Assembly: GCF_018613935.1 (NCBI RefSeq)
Contig: NZ_JAGGPF010000009.1
Coordinates: 186,001 to 250,000 of the forward strand
Source of the DNA: Agromyces sp. ISL-38
GTDB taxonomy: Bacteria; Actinomycetota; Actinomycetes; Actinomycetales; Microbacteriaceae
Length of the DNA: 64,000 nt
Direction of reading: 5' to 3'
In this document: positions 1-8,639 of the stretch, piece after piece
Position numbering within the stretch: the stretch's first letter is position 1
Layout: every line of letters starts with the position of its first letter
The notes under the pieces: model-generated
What the model was told of the DNA's origin: nothing
The model's input: only the letters and a program-made list of their open reading frames with translations
Database searches by the model: none
Made by a program: the position numbers and the translations under genes

Positions 1-60
1 AACGGCATCGAGCCGGCGGAGGTCGCGATCGAGGCGGATCTCGCGGAGGCACTCGCATGA
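1..60 (+). CDS. 3' end of an unidentified gene
   Basis: Only the last 19 codons and the stop TGA of a plus-strand gene lie in the window, ending in residues DLAEALA. The stop overlaps the ATG of the next gene (ATGA), so it was probably co-transcribed and translationally coupled with the TIM-barrel isomerase that follows. The tail is too short to name. A sugar-catabolic enzyme is plausible from context only. Confidence 0.6.
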   Translation, partial: NGIEPAEVAIEADLAEALA

Positions 61-935
61 CCGCGCACCCGCGACTGTCGCTCAACCAGGCCACGATCAA
101 GTACGCGCCGTTCGACGAAGCCCTCCGCCTCACCCGCGCCGGCGGCTACGAGTCGATCGGGCTCTGGCGGGAGCCCGTCGCCGCGGTCGGCCTCGACGAG
201 GCGGCCCGCCGGCTCGCCGACTCGGGCCTTCGCGTGTCGAGCCTGTGCCGCGGCGGGTTCTTCACCCTGCCCGAAGGCGCCGAGCGTCGCACGGCGATCG
301 ACGAGAACCGCCGCGCCATCGAGGAGACCGCGACGCTCGCCGCCGCGGGCGCTCCCGGCTCGGCCGCCGTGCTCGTGCTCGTCGCGGGCGGCATCCCGGC
401 CGGATCCACCGATCTGGTGGGCGCCCGCGAGCGGGTGGGCGACGCCCTCGCCGAGCTGGCTCCGGATGCCGCGGCCGCCGGGGTGACCCTCGCCATCGAG
501 GCGCTGCATCCGATGTACGCCTCCGACCGCGCCGTCGTCTCGACGCTCGGGCAGGCGCTCGATCTCGCGGAGCCGTTCGACGCGGCGGCCGTCGGCGTCG
601 TCGTCGACACGTTCCACGTCTGGTGGGATCCCGCGGTGTTCGACCAGATCGCGCGCGCCGGGGCATCCGGTCGCATCGCGAGCTACCAGGTGTGCGACTG
701 GGCCACGCCGCTTCCGGCCGACGTGCTGCTCGCGCGGCACTACCCGGGTGACGGCGTCATCGACTTCACCGCGTTCACTCGGGCCGTCGAGGCCGCCGAA
801 TACGCGGGCGACATCGAGGTCGAGATCTTCAACCAGGCGATCTGGGATGCCGCGTGGCCCGAGGTCGTCGAGCGCACCGCGTCGTCGTTCGACCGCGTGG
901 TCGCACCGCACCTGTCGGCGCGCGTCGGGGCCTGA
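57..935 (+). CDS. sugar phosphate isomerase/epimerase family protein (TIM barrel)
   Basis: The 292-residue product fits the AP-endonuclease-2-like TIM-barrel family (PF01261), which includes xylose isomerase-like sugar isomerases and epimerases. Candidate metal ligands sit in the usual order: Glu148 (AIEALHP), Asp184/His187 (VVDTFHVWW), Asp214 (YQVCDW) and Glu257 (IEVEIF). There is no signal peptide, so it is cytoplasmic. It is coupled by an ATGA overlap to the upstream gene and lies before a XylFGH-like importer, which suggests it acts on the imported sugar or a derivative. The exact substrate cannot be read from the sequence. Confidence 0.85.
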   Translation: MTAHPRLSLNQATIKYAPFDEALRLTRAGGYESIGLWREPVAAVGLDEAARRLADSGLRVSSLCRGGFFTLPEGAERRTAIDENRRAIEETATLAAAGAPGSAAVLVLVAGGIPAGSTDLVGARERVGDALAELAPDAAAAGVTLAIEALHPMYASDRAVVSTLGQALDLAEPFDAAAVGVVVDTFHVWWDPAVFDQIARAGASGRIASYQVCDWATPLPADVLLARHYPGDGVIDFTAFTRAVEAAEYAGDIEVEIFNQAIWDAAWPEVVERTASSFDRVVAPHLSARVGA

Positions 936-1157
936 CCCGACCGCGACGACCGCGGCGAGCTCCCCCAGTCAAGGGGCCACGATCGGGCGAATCGGCGAGC
1001 GTTCCCGGAGATCCGGCAGGAATGGCGTGTGACCGGCCCATTCGGTTACCCAAGCGTTATGAAGGTTTCCTCCGCAGTGCGCGATCATTGCAGTGCCGAC
1101 GCCAAGGATGACGGCGGCACCGCGAGGGGTCGACCTCACCTACAGAAGGGGAGCGCC

Positions 1158-2222
1158 ATGAAGGCTTCTTCATTGGTCTCTGCTGCCGCATTCGCCGGAG
1201 TCTCGGCGCTGTTGCTGGCAGGCTGTGCGGGCGGCGGCGATGGTGGTGGAGAAGACGGGGGCGACGCGGCGACGCGGGCCTGCGTCATCCTGCCAGACGC
1301 CGCCTCCTCGCCGCGCTGGGAGAACAACGACCGTCCGTATCTCGAAGAGGGCCTCGAGGAGGCCGGTTTCGAGACCGACGTCCAGAACGCCCAGGGCGAC
1401 GTCAACAAGTACGCCACCATCGCCGACCAGCAGCTCAGCAAGGGCTGCGGCGTGATGCTGCTCGTCGACTACAACGGCGCCGGAGCCGCGGTCGCCGAGA
1501 AGGCCAAGGCCGAGGGCATCCCGGTGATCGCCTACGACCGCCCCATCGAGGGCGCCGACTACTACGTCTCGTTCGACAACTTCGAGGTGGGCCGCCTGGA
1601 GGGGCAGTCGATCGTCGACGGCCTGGGGGCCGCCGGCAAGGACCCGGCCACGGCAATCGTGGTCTACATGGGCGGTGACCCCGCCGACGGCAACGCCAAG
1701 ATGTTCCACGACGGAGCCGTCGAGGCCATGGAGGCCGCCGGGATCAAGCCGGCCGCTGAGCCGCCGGGAGTCTGGGACGGCGAGAAGTCCGCGACGAACT
1801 TCGAGCAGGCGCTCACCGGGCTCGGTGGCAAGGTCGACGCGGTCTGGGTGGCGAACGACACCAACGCCGCAGGCGTGATCACGATCCTCGACAAGAACAG
1901 CCTCACCGTTCCGGTCTCGGGTCAGGACGCATCGGTCGCCGGCCTGCAGAACGTGCTGCTCGGCAAGCAGACCGCCACGGTCTACAAGCCGATCAAGCTC
2001 GAGGCCGACGCTGCCGTCGAACTCGCCGTCGCGCTGCTCGAGGGCGAGACCCCGACCGCCGACCAGGAGCTCGAGGACGGCACGCCGTACATCGCCGTCA
2101 CTCCGGTGCTCGTCGGGCCGGAAGAGGTCGTCCAGGTGGTCGACGCCGGCGACGCCGACGCCGCAGAGCTCTGCGAGGGCGAAGTCGCCGCCGCGTGCGA
2201 GCAGTACGGCATCACTCCATAA
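1158..2222 (+). CDS. sugar ABC transporter substrate-binding lipoprotein (XylF-like)
   Basis: The 354-residue periplasmic-binding-protein type 1 family product resembles D-xylose binding protein XylF, with an N-lobe like that family and a VIAYDRPI...DYYVSFDN segment. The start at 1158 is chosen because it has an AGAAGGGGA Shine-Dalgarno and begins a lipoprotein signal peptide with lipobox LLAG-C (Cys23). An in-frame ATG further upstream would bury that signal. The protein should be membrane-anchored and capture a pentose-like sugar. It is the first gene of a three-gene importer with ATPase and permease behind it. Xylose is the best guess; ribose or another aldose is possible. Confidence 0.9.
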   Translation: MKASSLVSAAAFAGVSALLLAGCAGGGDGGGEDGGDAATRACVILPDAASSPRWENNDRPYLEEGLEEAGFETDVQNAQGDVNKYATIADQQLSKGCGVMLLVDYNGAGAAVAEKAKAEGIPVIAYDRPIEGADYYVSFDNFEVGRLEGQSIVDGLGAAGKDPATAIVVYMGGDPADGNAKMFHDGAVEAMEAAGIKPAAEPPGVWDGEKSATNFEQALTGLGGKVDAVWVANDTNAAGVITILDKNSLTVPVSGQDASVAGLQNVLLGKQTATVYKPIKLEADAAVELAVALLEGETPTADQELEDGTPYIAVTPVLVGPEEVVQVVDAGDADAAELCEGEVAAACEQYGITP

Positions 2223-2232
2223 CCGAACGGAT

Positions 2233-2272
2233 TCGGAGGCCCCGGGGCGCAGTCGCGTTCCGGGGCCTCCGA
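2233..2272 (+). terminator. hairpin between binding protein and ATPase genes
   Basis: A perfect 13-bp inverted repeat (TCGGAGGCCCCGG / CCGGGGCCTCCGA) with a 14-nt loop starts 11 nt after the binding-protein stop. It has no T tract. It probably acts as an attenuator or mRNA-stabilising hairpin that lets the binding protein be made in excess over the ATPase and permease, as is common in such operons. Confidence 0.65.
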
Positions 2273-2342
2273 TCCACCCCGCCATCCGCGACGGCGCGTG
2301 CCACACTGAGACCAGGACAGCGTCGTCTGAAAGGAATCCGGC

Positions 2343-3095
2343 ATGGACAAGCCCATCATCGAGCTGACGGGGATCGTCAAGAGCTTCGGCCCGGTCAGCG
2401 TGCTCAAGGGCGTCGGCCTGAAGGCCTACCCGGGCAAGGTCACCGCCCTCGTAGGCGACAACGGCGCCGGCAAGTCGACGCTCATCAAGGGCCTCGCGGG
2501 CGTGCAGCCCTATGACGCCGGCACCGTGCGCTTCGACGGCGACGAGGTCGTGCTGCACACTCCGCGTGACGCTGCACACCTCGGGATCGAGGTCGTCTAC
2601 CAGGACCTCGCGCTCTGCGACAACCTCGACATCGTGCAGAACATGTTCCTCGGTCGCGAGGAGACGGTCACTGGCACGTTCGACGAGGGCCGCATGGAGC
2701 GCGAGGCATCCGACACCCTCCGCTCGCTTTCGGTGCGCACGGTGAGGTCGGTGCGACAGAAGGTGGCGTCGCTCTCGGGCGGCCAGCGCCAGACGGTCGC
2801 GATCGCCCGTGCCGTGCTGAAGAAGGCCCGGGTCGTCATCCTCGACGAGCCGACCGCCGCCCTCGGCGTCGCGCAGACCGAGCAGGTGCTGCACCTCGTG
2901 CAGCGGCTCGCCGAGCAGGGCGTCGCGGTCATCATCATCAGCCACAACCTCGCCGACGTGTTCGCCGTCGCCGACCACATCTACGTGCTCTACCTCGGGC
3001 AGATGGTCGCCACGCTCGACGCGAAGCAGACGACGAGCGACGACGTCGTCGGCTACATCACCGGCACGAAGACCGCGGCAGGAGCAAGCGCATGA
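2343..3095 (+). CDS. sugar ABC transporter ATP-binding protein (single ABC domain, XylG-like)
   Basis: This 250-residue ATPase energises the sugar importer. Visible motifs are Walker A GDNGAGKST (38-46), Q-loop Gln87 (VVYQD), signature LSGGQRQ (144-150), Walker B VVILDEP (164-170) and switch His201. Unlike Escherichia coli XylG or RbsA (about 500 residues, two fused ABC domains) it has one domain, a form common in actinobacteria, so it presumably works as a homodimer. The start has a GAAAGGAAT Shine-Dalgarno. Its stop overlaps the permease start (ATGA). Confidence 0.93.
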   Translation: MDKPIIELTGIVKSFGPVSVLKGVGLKAYPGKVTALVGDNGAGKSTLIKGLAGVQPYDAGTVRFDGDEVVLHTPRDAAHLGIEVVYQDLALCDNLDIVQNMFLGREETVTGTFDEGRMEREASDTLRSLSVRTVRSVRQKVASLSGGQRQTVAIARAVLKKARVVILDEPTAALGVAQTEQVLHLVQRLAEQGVAVIIISHNLADVFAVADHIYVLYLGQMVATLDAKQTTSDDVVGYITGTKTAAGASA

Positions 3096-4375
3096 GTGCA
3101 CCAGAGACGGTGAGCACCTCCGACGCCGCACCGGGCCCGGGCACCGGCGACCTCATCGGCAGCGGCCAGGAGGGGACGATCCAAGACCAGGTCCGCGGCT
3201 ACTTCCAGCGCCTGCGCAGCGGCGAGATGGGCGCACTGCCGGCTGTGGGCGGCTTCGTGGTGCTGACGATCCTGTTCAGTCTGCTCAGCCCGTTCTTCCT
3301 GACCGAGCGCAACTTCGCCAACCTCCTGACCCAGGCGGCCACGCTCGTGATGCTCGGCATGGCCCTCGTGTTCGTGCTGCTGCTCGGCGAGATCGACCTG
3401 TCGGCGGGCGTGACGAGCGGCATGACGATGGCCCTGTTCATCGTGCTCGTCAACGTGCACGGAGTGCCGTGGATGATCGCGCTGGCGATCGCGTTCGCCG
3501 CCGGCATCCTCACCGGCACGTTCATCGGCTTCTTCGTCGCGAGGGTCGGGATCCCCTCGTTCGTCGTGACCCTCGGCCTCTTCCTCGGCTATCAGGGACT
3601 CACGCTGATGATCATCGGCGCAGGCGGTCTCTACCGCGTGCAGATCCCCGAGATCAGGGCCATCCAGAATCAGAACCTCCCGGTGTGGGCGGGATGGGCC
3701 ATGCTCGCGATCGTCCTCGCGGTGTCGGCGGCGACCTCGTTCTGGGATCGCACCCGCCGCACCCGCGCCGGCGTTCCCAACCGCACGATCACGCTCGTCT
3801 GGATCAAGCTCGGCGTCATCCTCGTCATCGGCGGCGCCGTGGTCGGCATCCTCAGCCGCAACCGGGGCCAGTCGGTCGGTGCCGTCGAGGGCGTGCCGAT
3901 CGTCGTGCCGATCGTGCTCGTCATCCTCTGGATCGGCACGTTCGTGCTGGACCGCACGAGGTACGGCCGGTACCTCTATGCGATCGGCGGCAACGCCGAG
4001 GCGGCGCGGCGCGCGGGCGTGAAGGTCATGCTGATCCGGTGGACCGCGTTCATCATCTGCTCGAGCCTCGCCGTGGTCTCGGGCCTGTTCTCGATCAGCA
4101 AGGTCGGCGCGGTCGATGCGGCCGCCGGCCGCGAGATCGTGCTGTCGGGCGTCGCTGCCGCGGTCGTCGGCGGCGTGAGCCTCTTCGGCGGCCGCGGTCG
4201 CCTGCTGCATGCAGCCGTCGGCGCGCTCGTGATCGCCGTCATCACGAACGGGCTCGGGCTGCTCAACCTCCCAGCGGGTGTCAACCTCGTGGTCACGGGC
4301 AGCGTGCTCATCCTCGCGGCCACGGTCGACGCGGTCTCGCGCACCAGGGGCGGCGGCAGGATCCTGCGCACCTGA
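3092..4375 (+). CDS. sugar ABC transporter permease (XylH-like)
   Basis: The 427-residue, strongly hydrophobic protein of the BPD_transp_2 family follows a roughly 60-residue hydrophilic N-terminus. It contains the family's LFGGRGRLLHA segment near the C-terminus and GGNAEAARRAG upstream of it, as in XylH/RbsC. About ten membrane helices can be picked out. A charged loop near residues 210-235 (RTRRTRAG) separates two halves. It is translationally coupled to the ATPase through the ATGA overlap and completes the importer. Confidence 0.92.
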   Translation: MSAPETVSTSDAAPGPGTGDLIGSGQEGTIQDQVRGYFQRLRSGEMGALPAVGGFVVLTILFSLLSPFFLTERNFANLLTQAATLVMLGMALVFVLLLGEIDLSAGVTSGMTMALFIVLVNVHGVPWMIALAIAFAAGILTGTFIGFFVARVGIPSFVVTLGLFLGYQGLTLMIIGAGGLYRVQIPEIRAIQNQNLPVWAGWAMLAIVLAVSAATSFWDRTRRTRAGVPNRTITLVWIKLGVILVIGGAVVGILSRNRGQSVGAVEGVPIVVPIVLVILWIGTFVLDRTRYGRYLYAIGGNAEAARRAGVKVMLIRWTAFIICSSLAVVSGLFSISKVGAVDAAAGREIVLSGVAAAVVGGVSLFGGRGRLLHAAVGALVIAVITNGLGLLNLPAGVNLVVTGSVLILAATVDAVSRTRGGGRILRT

Positions 4376-4418
4376 CGGCTCGCCCGACCCGTCGGCGTGC
4401 CGCGGGTACTCTGGGGTG

Positions 4419-5789
4419 ATGTCGTTCGATCTGCAGGACATCCCCCTCGACTCCGCGGCATCCGCAGCCATCGCAGACCAAGGCCTTGAATACCGACTGC
4501 TCGATCCGGGCAACCGAGGCGCGCTCGCGGCGTGGGTCGAGGCCGACATGCGCGGCTTCCACCACTCCCGGCCGCGGAAGTCGGATGCCGCGCACCAGCT
4601 GCGGATCCTGTCAGACCGGCGCGTGCTCGGCGTCTACGATCCGAAGGCGGCCGACACCGAGACGCCCGTGGCGACGGTGTCGGGCTGGCCGACGGGACTC
4701 ACGGTGCCCGGCGGGCGCAGCGTCGACGCCTGGGCGGTCAGCTCCGTCACCGTCTCGGCGACGCACCGTCGCCGCGGCATCGCCAGGGCCCTCATGGAAG
4801 GCGCGCTCGCCGATGCCCGTGCCGCCGGCGCGGCACTCGCGATGCTCACCGTCACCGAGGCGACGATCTACGGTCGATACGGCTACGCCCCCGCTGCACA
4901 AGCGGCGACCATCACGGTCGACCGCCATCGGGTGCGCTGGATCGGTCCGGCCAGCCCCGGACGCCTCGAACTCGTCGAGCCCGCCGTGCTGCGCGACGAC
5001 GCTGCGGCGATCGTTCGTCGCGCTGTCGCTCGCACGCCTGGCGAAGTCGACCGCTGGCCCGGTCTCCTCGATCGCGTGCTCGGTCTCGTGGAGCCCGACC
5101 GCGACTCCGCCCGAGCCACGCGGGTGGTCCGGTACGACGACGAGCAGGGGCAACCGCAGGGCTTCGTCACGTACCGCATTGCGCGTGAGCCCGACGAGCC
5201 CGGCATCCTCGAGTTCGAGTTCCTCGTGGCCGCGACCGACGACGCGGAGCGCGAGCTCTGGCGATTCCTCGTGGAACAGGACTTCGTGACCGGCGTGCGC
5301 GGGCGGTTGCGCTCGGTCGACGAGCCACTCGCATGGCTGCTCGAGGACCCGCGGGCGATCACGGTCAGTGACGTCGTCGACCACCTCTGGGTGCGTGTGC
5401 TCGACCCGGTCGCGGCACTCTCCGCCCGCGTCTACGGTGCGACCGGCACGCTCACCCTCGAGATCGCCGACCCCGGCGGCCATGCCGACGGCACGTTCGA
5501 GCTCGAGGTCGCCGGCAACGGCCGGGGCGAGCTGCGGCGGGTCGACGATGCGACGTCGGGGCCGCGCGCCGCGGCATCACCGGCCGCGCCGAGCACCCGT
5601 CGCTCGCGCCGCCCGTCGCAGGGCATCCGCCTCGGCGTGCAGGAGCTCGGCGCGATCTACCTCGGCGGCGTGCGGCCTTCGGTGCTCGCGCGCGCGGGCC
5701 GCATGACCGAACTGGCACCCGGGTCGCTCGCGCTCGCCGACCGCATGTTCGCCGCCGAGCGCACGCCGCACCTCAGCATCTGGTTCTGA
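4419..5789 (+). CDS. GNAT family N-acetyltransferase, Eis-like
   Basis: The 456-residue product has a GNAT acetyl-CoA loop RRRGIA (117-122) preceded by VSSVTVSATH and followed by the Tyr-rich IYGRYGYAPA segment. The length and the C-terminal sterol-carrier-like domain match the Eis family (enhanced intracellular survival, aminoglycoside/lysine acetyltransferases). The start ATG at 4419 is preceded by CTGGGGTG; a GTG three bases earlier is possible. Residues 370-400 contain an Ala/Arg/Ser-rich stretch that is probably a loop. The substrate is unknown. It is monocistronic, convergent with the next gene. Confidence 0.85.
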   Translation: MSFDLQDIPLDSAASAAIADQGLEYRLLDPGNRGALAAWVEADMRGFHHSRPRKSDAAHQLRILSDRRVLGVYDPKAADTETPVATVSGWPTGLTVPGGRSVDAWAVSSVTVSATHRRRGIARALMEGALADARAAGAALAMLTVTEATIYGRYGYAPAAQAATITVDRHRVRWIGPASPGRLELVEPAVLRDDAAAIVRRAVARTPGEVDRWPGLLDRVLGLVEPDRDSARATRVVRYDDEQGQPQGFVTYRIAREPDEPGILEFEFLVAATDDAERELWRFLVEQDFVTGVRGRLRSVDEPLAWLLEDPRAITVSDVVDHLWVRVLDPVAALSARVYGATGTLTLEIADPGGHADGTFELEVAGNGRGELRRVDDATSGPRAAASPAAPSTRRSRRPSQGIRLGVQELGAIYLGGVRPSVLARAGRMTELAPGSLALADRMFAAERTPHLSIWF

Positions 5790-5815
5790 CGAGCACGCGC
5801 TCGGGGGCGTGCTCG
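5790..5815. terminator. bidirectional hairpin between convergent genes
   Basis: A perfect 9-bp stem CGAGCACGC / GCGTGCTCG with an 8-nt loop begins right after the acetyltransferase stop and lies 16 nt from the 3' end of the convergent transporter gene. The symmetry would serve both strands. No T tract is present, as is usual in high-GC genomes. Confidence 0.65.
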
Positions 5816-5831
5816 CGCGGTCGGCACGACG

Positions 5832-6962
5832 CTACATCATGTCCTGTCGCGGGAACACGACCTTGTCCATGATGATGACGAGCGACGCCGCAACCGGGAT
5901 CGCCACGAGCGCCCCGAGCACGCCGCCGAGCGTTGCGCCGGCCACCGCGGCGATCACCACGAGTGCGCCGGGCACGGCGACCGCGCGCGACATGATGCGC
6001 GGGCTCAGCACGTAGGCCTCGACCTGCATGTAGATGAGGTAGTAGATCGCCGCCGCGAGCGCGGTCACCGGCGAGGCGGCGAGGCACACGAGCGAGATGA
6101 TGGCGGCGCCCGTGATCGTGCCGACGAGCGGTACGAGCGAGGCGAGGAACGCGATGAAGGCGAGCAGGATCGGCTGAGGCGCGCCGATGATCGACAGGTA
6201 GATGAGGCTCAGGACGCCGTTGATCGCGCCAAGGCTCACTTGGCCGATGACGTAGCGACCGACGGAACCGGTGATCTCCTCCGAGACCTCTCGGTACTGA
6301 CCGCGGGAGCTCGCGGGCACGAATCGCGCGGCGTAGCGCTTCAGCGAGTCGAGCGAGGCGAGGAAGTAGAGGGTCAGGATGAGCACGATCACCGCGCCGG
6401 TGAATCCGCCGAGGATGCCGGCGCCCACCGCGAGGATGCCGCCGCCGAGCGAGCCGAGATTGTTGGGGTCGGCGAGCCAGTCGCCCGCGGAGACGATGGT
6501 GTCTTCGATGGCGGTGCCGGTGCCGGTCAGGGAATTGAGCCAGCCGACGAAGTCGCTGTCCAGCACCCTCTCGACGATCTCGTCCCAGTCCGTGATGATG
6601 GCCGTCGTCTGTCGGATCACGATCGGCACGATGAGGGAGATGAGGCCGACGAACAGGCCGATCACGACGACGAACACGAACAGGATCGCGAGGCCCCGCG
6701 GCATGTCGCGGCGCTGCAGCCAGCTGACGATGGGATCGAGGCCGAGTGCCAGGAAGAGTGCCAGGGCCACGTAGAGGATCACCGTGCCGAGCTGGCCGAC
6801 GATGTTGCCGAGCAGCACGGCGAGCAGCACGCCGAGCGCCCCGACGAATCCGATGCGGAACGCGCGGATCTTCACCTCGGGTGCGGGCGATCCCTTATTG
6901 GAAGTGACCTGGGCCGTCGGCGCAGGTTCTGGTGTCGGCCGTCGTTTCGTTCGCACCCGCAT
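5832..6962 (-). CDS. AI-2E family transporter (membrane permease)
   Basis: The 376-residue protein has about eight membrane helices and matches the PF01594 family (formerly UPF0118, including TqsA/PerM). The conserved segment FLASLVPLVGTITGAAI and the C-terminal ALVAIPVAA region are present. The hydrophilic 34-residue N-terminus is basic and Pro-rich. Members export autoinducer-2, act as Na+/H+ antiporters, or are uncharacterised, so the cargo is unknown. A paralogue lies at 19831-21051. It is divergent from the MFS gene across a 117-bp gap. Confidence 0.88.
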   Translation of the reverse strand: MRVRTKRRPTPEPAPTAQVTSNKGSPAPEVKIRAFRIGFVGALGVLLAVLLGNIVGQLGTVILYVALALFLALGLDPIVSWLQRRDMPRGLAILFVFVVVIGLFVGLISLIVPIVIRQTTAIITDWDEIVERVLDSDFVGWLNSLTGTGTAIEDTIVSAGDWLADPNNLGSLGGGILAVGAGILGGFTGAVIVLILTLYFLASLDSLKRYAARFVPASSRGQYREVSEEITGSVGRYVIGQVSLGAINGVLSLIYLSIIGAPQPILLAFIAFLASLVPLVGTITGAAIISLVCLAASPVTALAAAIYYLIYMQVEAYVLSPRIMSRAVAVPGALVVIAAVAGATLGGVLGALVAIPVAASLVIIMDKVVFPRQDMM

Positions 6963-7079
6963 GCCCCGACGCTACACGGGCGCGGGGCATCCGGCGGGAA
7001 TGAAACGGGCGCGAACGCGTTGCGACTGGAGGAGCGAACTGATGGGGTGGTGGTCGACGTCGCCCCGGCGAGGAGGAAC

Positions 7080-8558
7080 ATGACGGAGCAGAGCGCGGTG
7101 GGATTCCGTTCCGATCGAGGTCCCGTGCTCGTCGCGGTCATGCTCGCGACAGGGCTCATCGCCATCGACGCCACCATCCTCGCGACCGCTGTGCCATCGA
7201 TCGTGGCCGACCTCGGCGGGTTCACGCAGTTCCCGTGGCTGTTCTCGATCTACCTGCTCGCGCAAGCGGTGTCGGTGCCGGTGTATTCCAAGCTCGCCGA
7301 CACGATCGGGCGCAAGCCGATCATGCTCATCGGCATCGGCCTGTTCCTCGTCGGCTCGATCCTCTGCGGTTTCGCATGGGACATGACCTCGCTCATCGTG
7401 TTCCGCGCGCTGCAGGGGCTCGGAGCAGGAGCGGTGCTCCCCGTGTCGATCACGATCACGGGTGACATCTACACGGTGCGCGAGCGCGCGCGGGTGCAGG
7501 GCTACATCGCGAGCGTCTGGGCGGCCTCGTCGGTCATCGGGCCGACGCTCGGCGGGCTGTTCGCCGAGTTCGCCTCGTGGCGGTGGATCTTCTTCGTGAA
7601 CATCCCGCTCTGCATCATCGCCGCATGGATGCTGCTCCGCGCGTATCACGAGTCGGTCGGGCGGGAGAAGCACCGCATCGACGTCGCGGGCGCGAGCGTG
7701 CTCACCGTCGCGCTCACGCTGCTCATCCTCGCGGTGCTCGAGGGAGGCCAGGCCTGGGCGTGGCTGTCGTGGCAGAGCGTGGGCGCCTTCGCCGTGGGCG
7801 GGCTGCTCCTCGTCGCGTTCGTGCTCATCGAGCGGCGGGCAGCCGAGCCGGTGCTGCCGCTCTGGCTGTTCTCGCGGCGGCTCATCGTGACGACCTCGCT
7901 CATCTCGCTCGGCGTCGGCGCCGTGCTCATCGGCCTGACTTCGTACGTGCCGACCTTCCTCGAGGCGTCGGCCGGCGCTTCACCGCTCGTGTCGGGGCTC
8001 GCGGTCGCCGCGCTCACCCTGGGCTGGCCGATCGCGGCCGCCCAGTCCGGCCGCCTCTACCTCCGCATCGGGTTCCAGCGCACCGCGCTCATCGGGCTCG
8101 CGATCACGGTGCTCGGCTCGACGGCCCTCGTCGTGTCGTCGTTCACGCCGAGCGTGGTGGCCACCGCGATCGCGTGCTTCATCGTGGGTCTCGGACTCGG
8201 GCTCGTCGCCTCCCCCACCCTCATCGCGGCGCAGTCGTCGGTGCCGTGGACCGAGCGCGGGGTCGTCACCGGCGCGAACATGTTCCTCCGCTCGATGGGC
8301 AGTGCCGTGGGCGTGGCGATCTTCGGCGCGATCGCGAACGGCGTCATCGCGCGCTCCGGGCTCGGCGAGCACTCCCCCATCGCGATTCACGCGGCGTCGA
8401 CGGCCGTCTTCGTCGCGGTGCTCGTCGCCGCGTTCGTCACGATCGCGGGCGGCATCGCGATGCCCCGTGCCGACGTCGACGACGTCGAGCACCGCCCGGC
8501 CGGGGCGAGCGCCGCGGAGACCGCCGCACAGACCGCCGACAAGGCAGCCGAGGCCTGA
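7080..8558 (+). CDS. MFS transporter, DHA2 (EmrB/QacA) drug-exporter type
   Basis: The 492-residue protein has about 14 predicted helices, the DHA2 topology. The motif A-like loop SKLADTIGRKPIM after helix 2 and the motif C-like GPTLGGLFAEFASWRWIFFVN region are visible. The start ATG at 7080 has a strong GGAGGA Shine-Dalgarno and begins just before helix 1; the frame is open further upstream but that stretch is antisense to the neighbouring gene. It probably effluxes drugs or metabolites with the proton gradient. The C-terminal tail is Ala/Glu rich and cytoplasmic. Confidence 0.9.
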   Translation: MTEQSAVGFRSDRGPVLVAVMLATGLIAIDATILATAVPSIVADLGGFTQFPWLFSIYLLAQAVSVPVYSKLADTIGRKPIMLIGIGLFLVGSILCGFAWDMTSLIVFRALQGLGAGAVLPVSITITGDIYTVRERARVQGYIASVWAASSVIGPTLGGLFAEFASWRWIFFVNIPLCIIAAWMLLRAYHESVGREKHRIDVAGASVLTVALTLLILAVLEGGQAWAWLSWQSVGAFAVGGLLLVAFVLIERRAAEPVLPLWLFSRRLIVTTSLISLGVGAVLIGLTSYVPTFLEASAGASPLVSGLAVAALTLGWPIAAAQSGRLYLRIGFQRTALIGLAITVLGSTALVVSSFTPSVVATAIACFIVGLGLGLVASPTLIAAQSSVPWTERGVVTGANMFLRSMGSAVGVAIFGAIANGVIARSGLGEHSPIAIHAASTAVFVAVLVAAFVTIAGGIAMPRADVDDVEHRPAGASAAETAAQTADKAAEA

Positions 8559-8639
8559 ACTCCGCTCACACCATCGCCACGACGCGCTCGACGAACCAGC
8601 GAGCCCAGCCCGGGGCACGGCCCGGCCCGCGCAGCCCGG

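Noticed and set aside
1170..3131. 653-codon open frame antisense to the XylFG-like genes
   Set aside because: Same kind of shadow frame; the sense strand carries intact Walker and lipobox motifs and ribosome sites.
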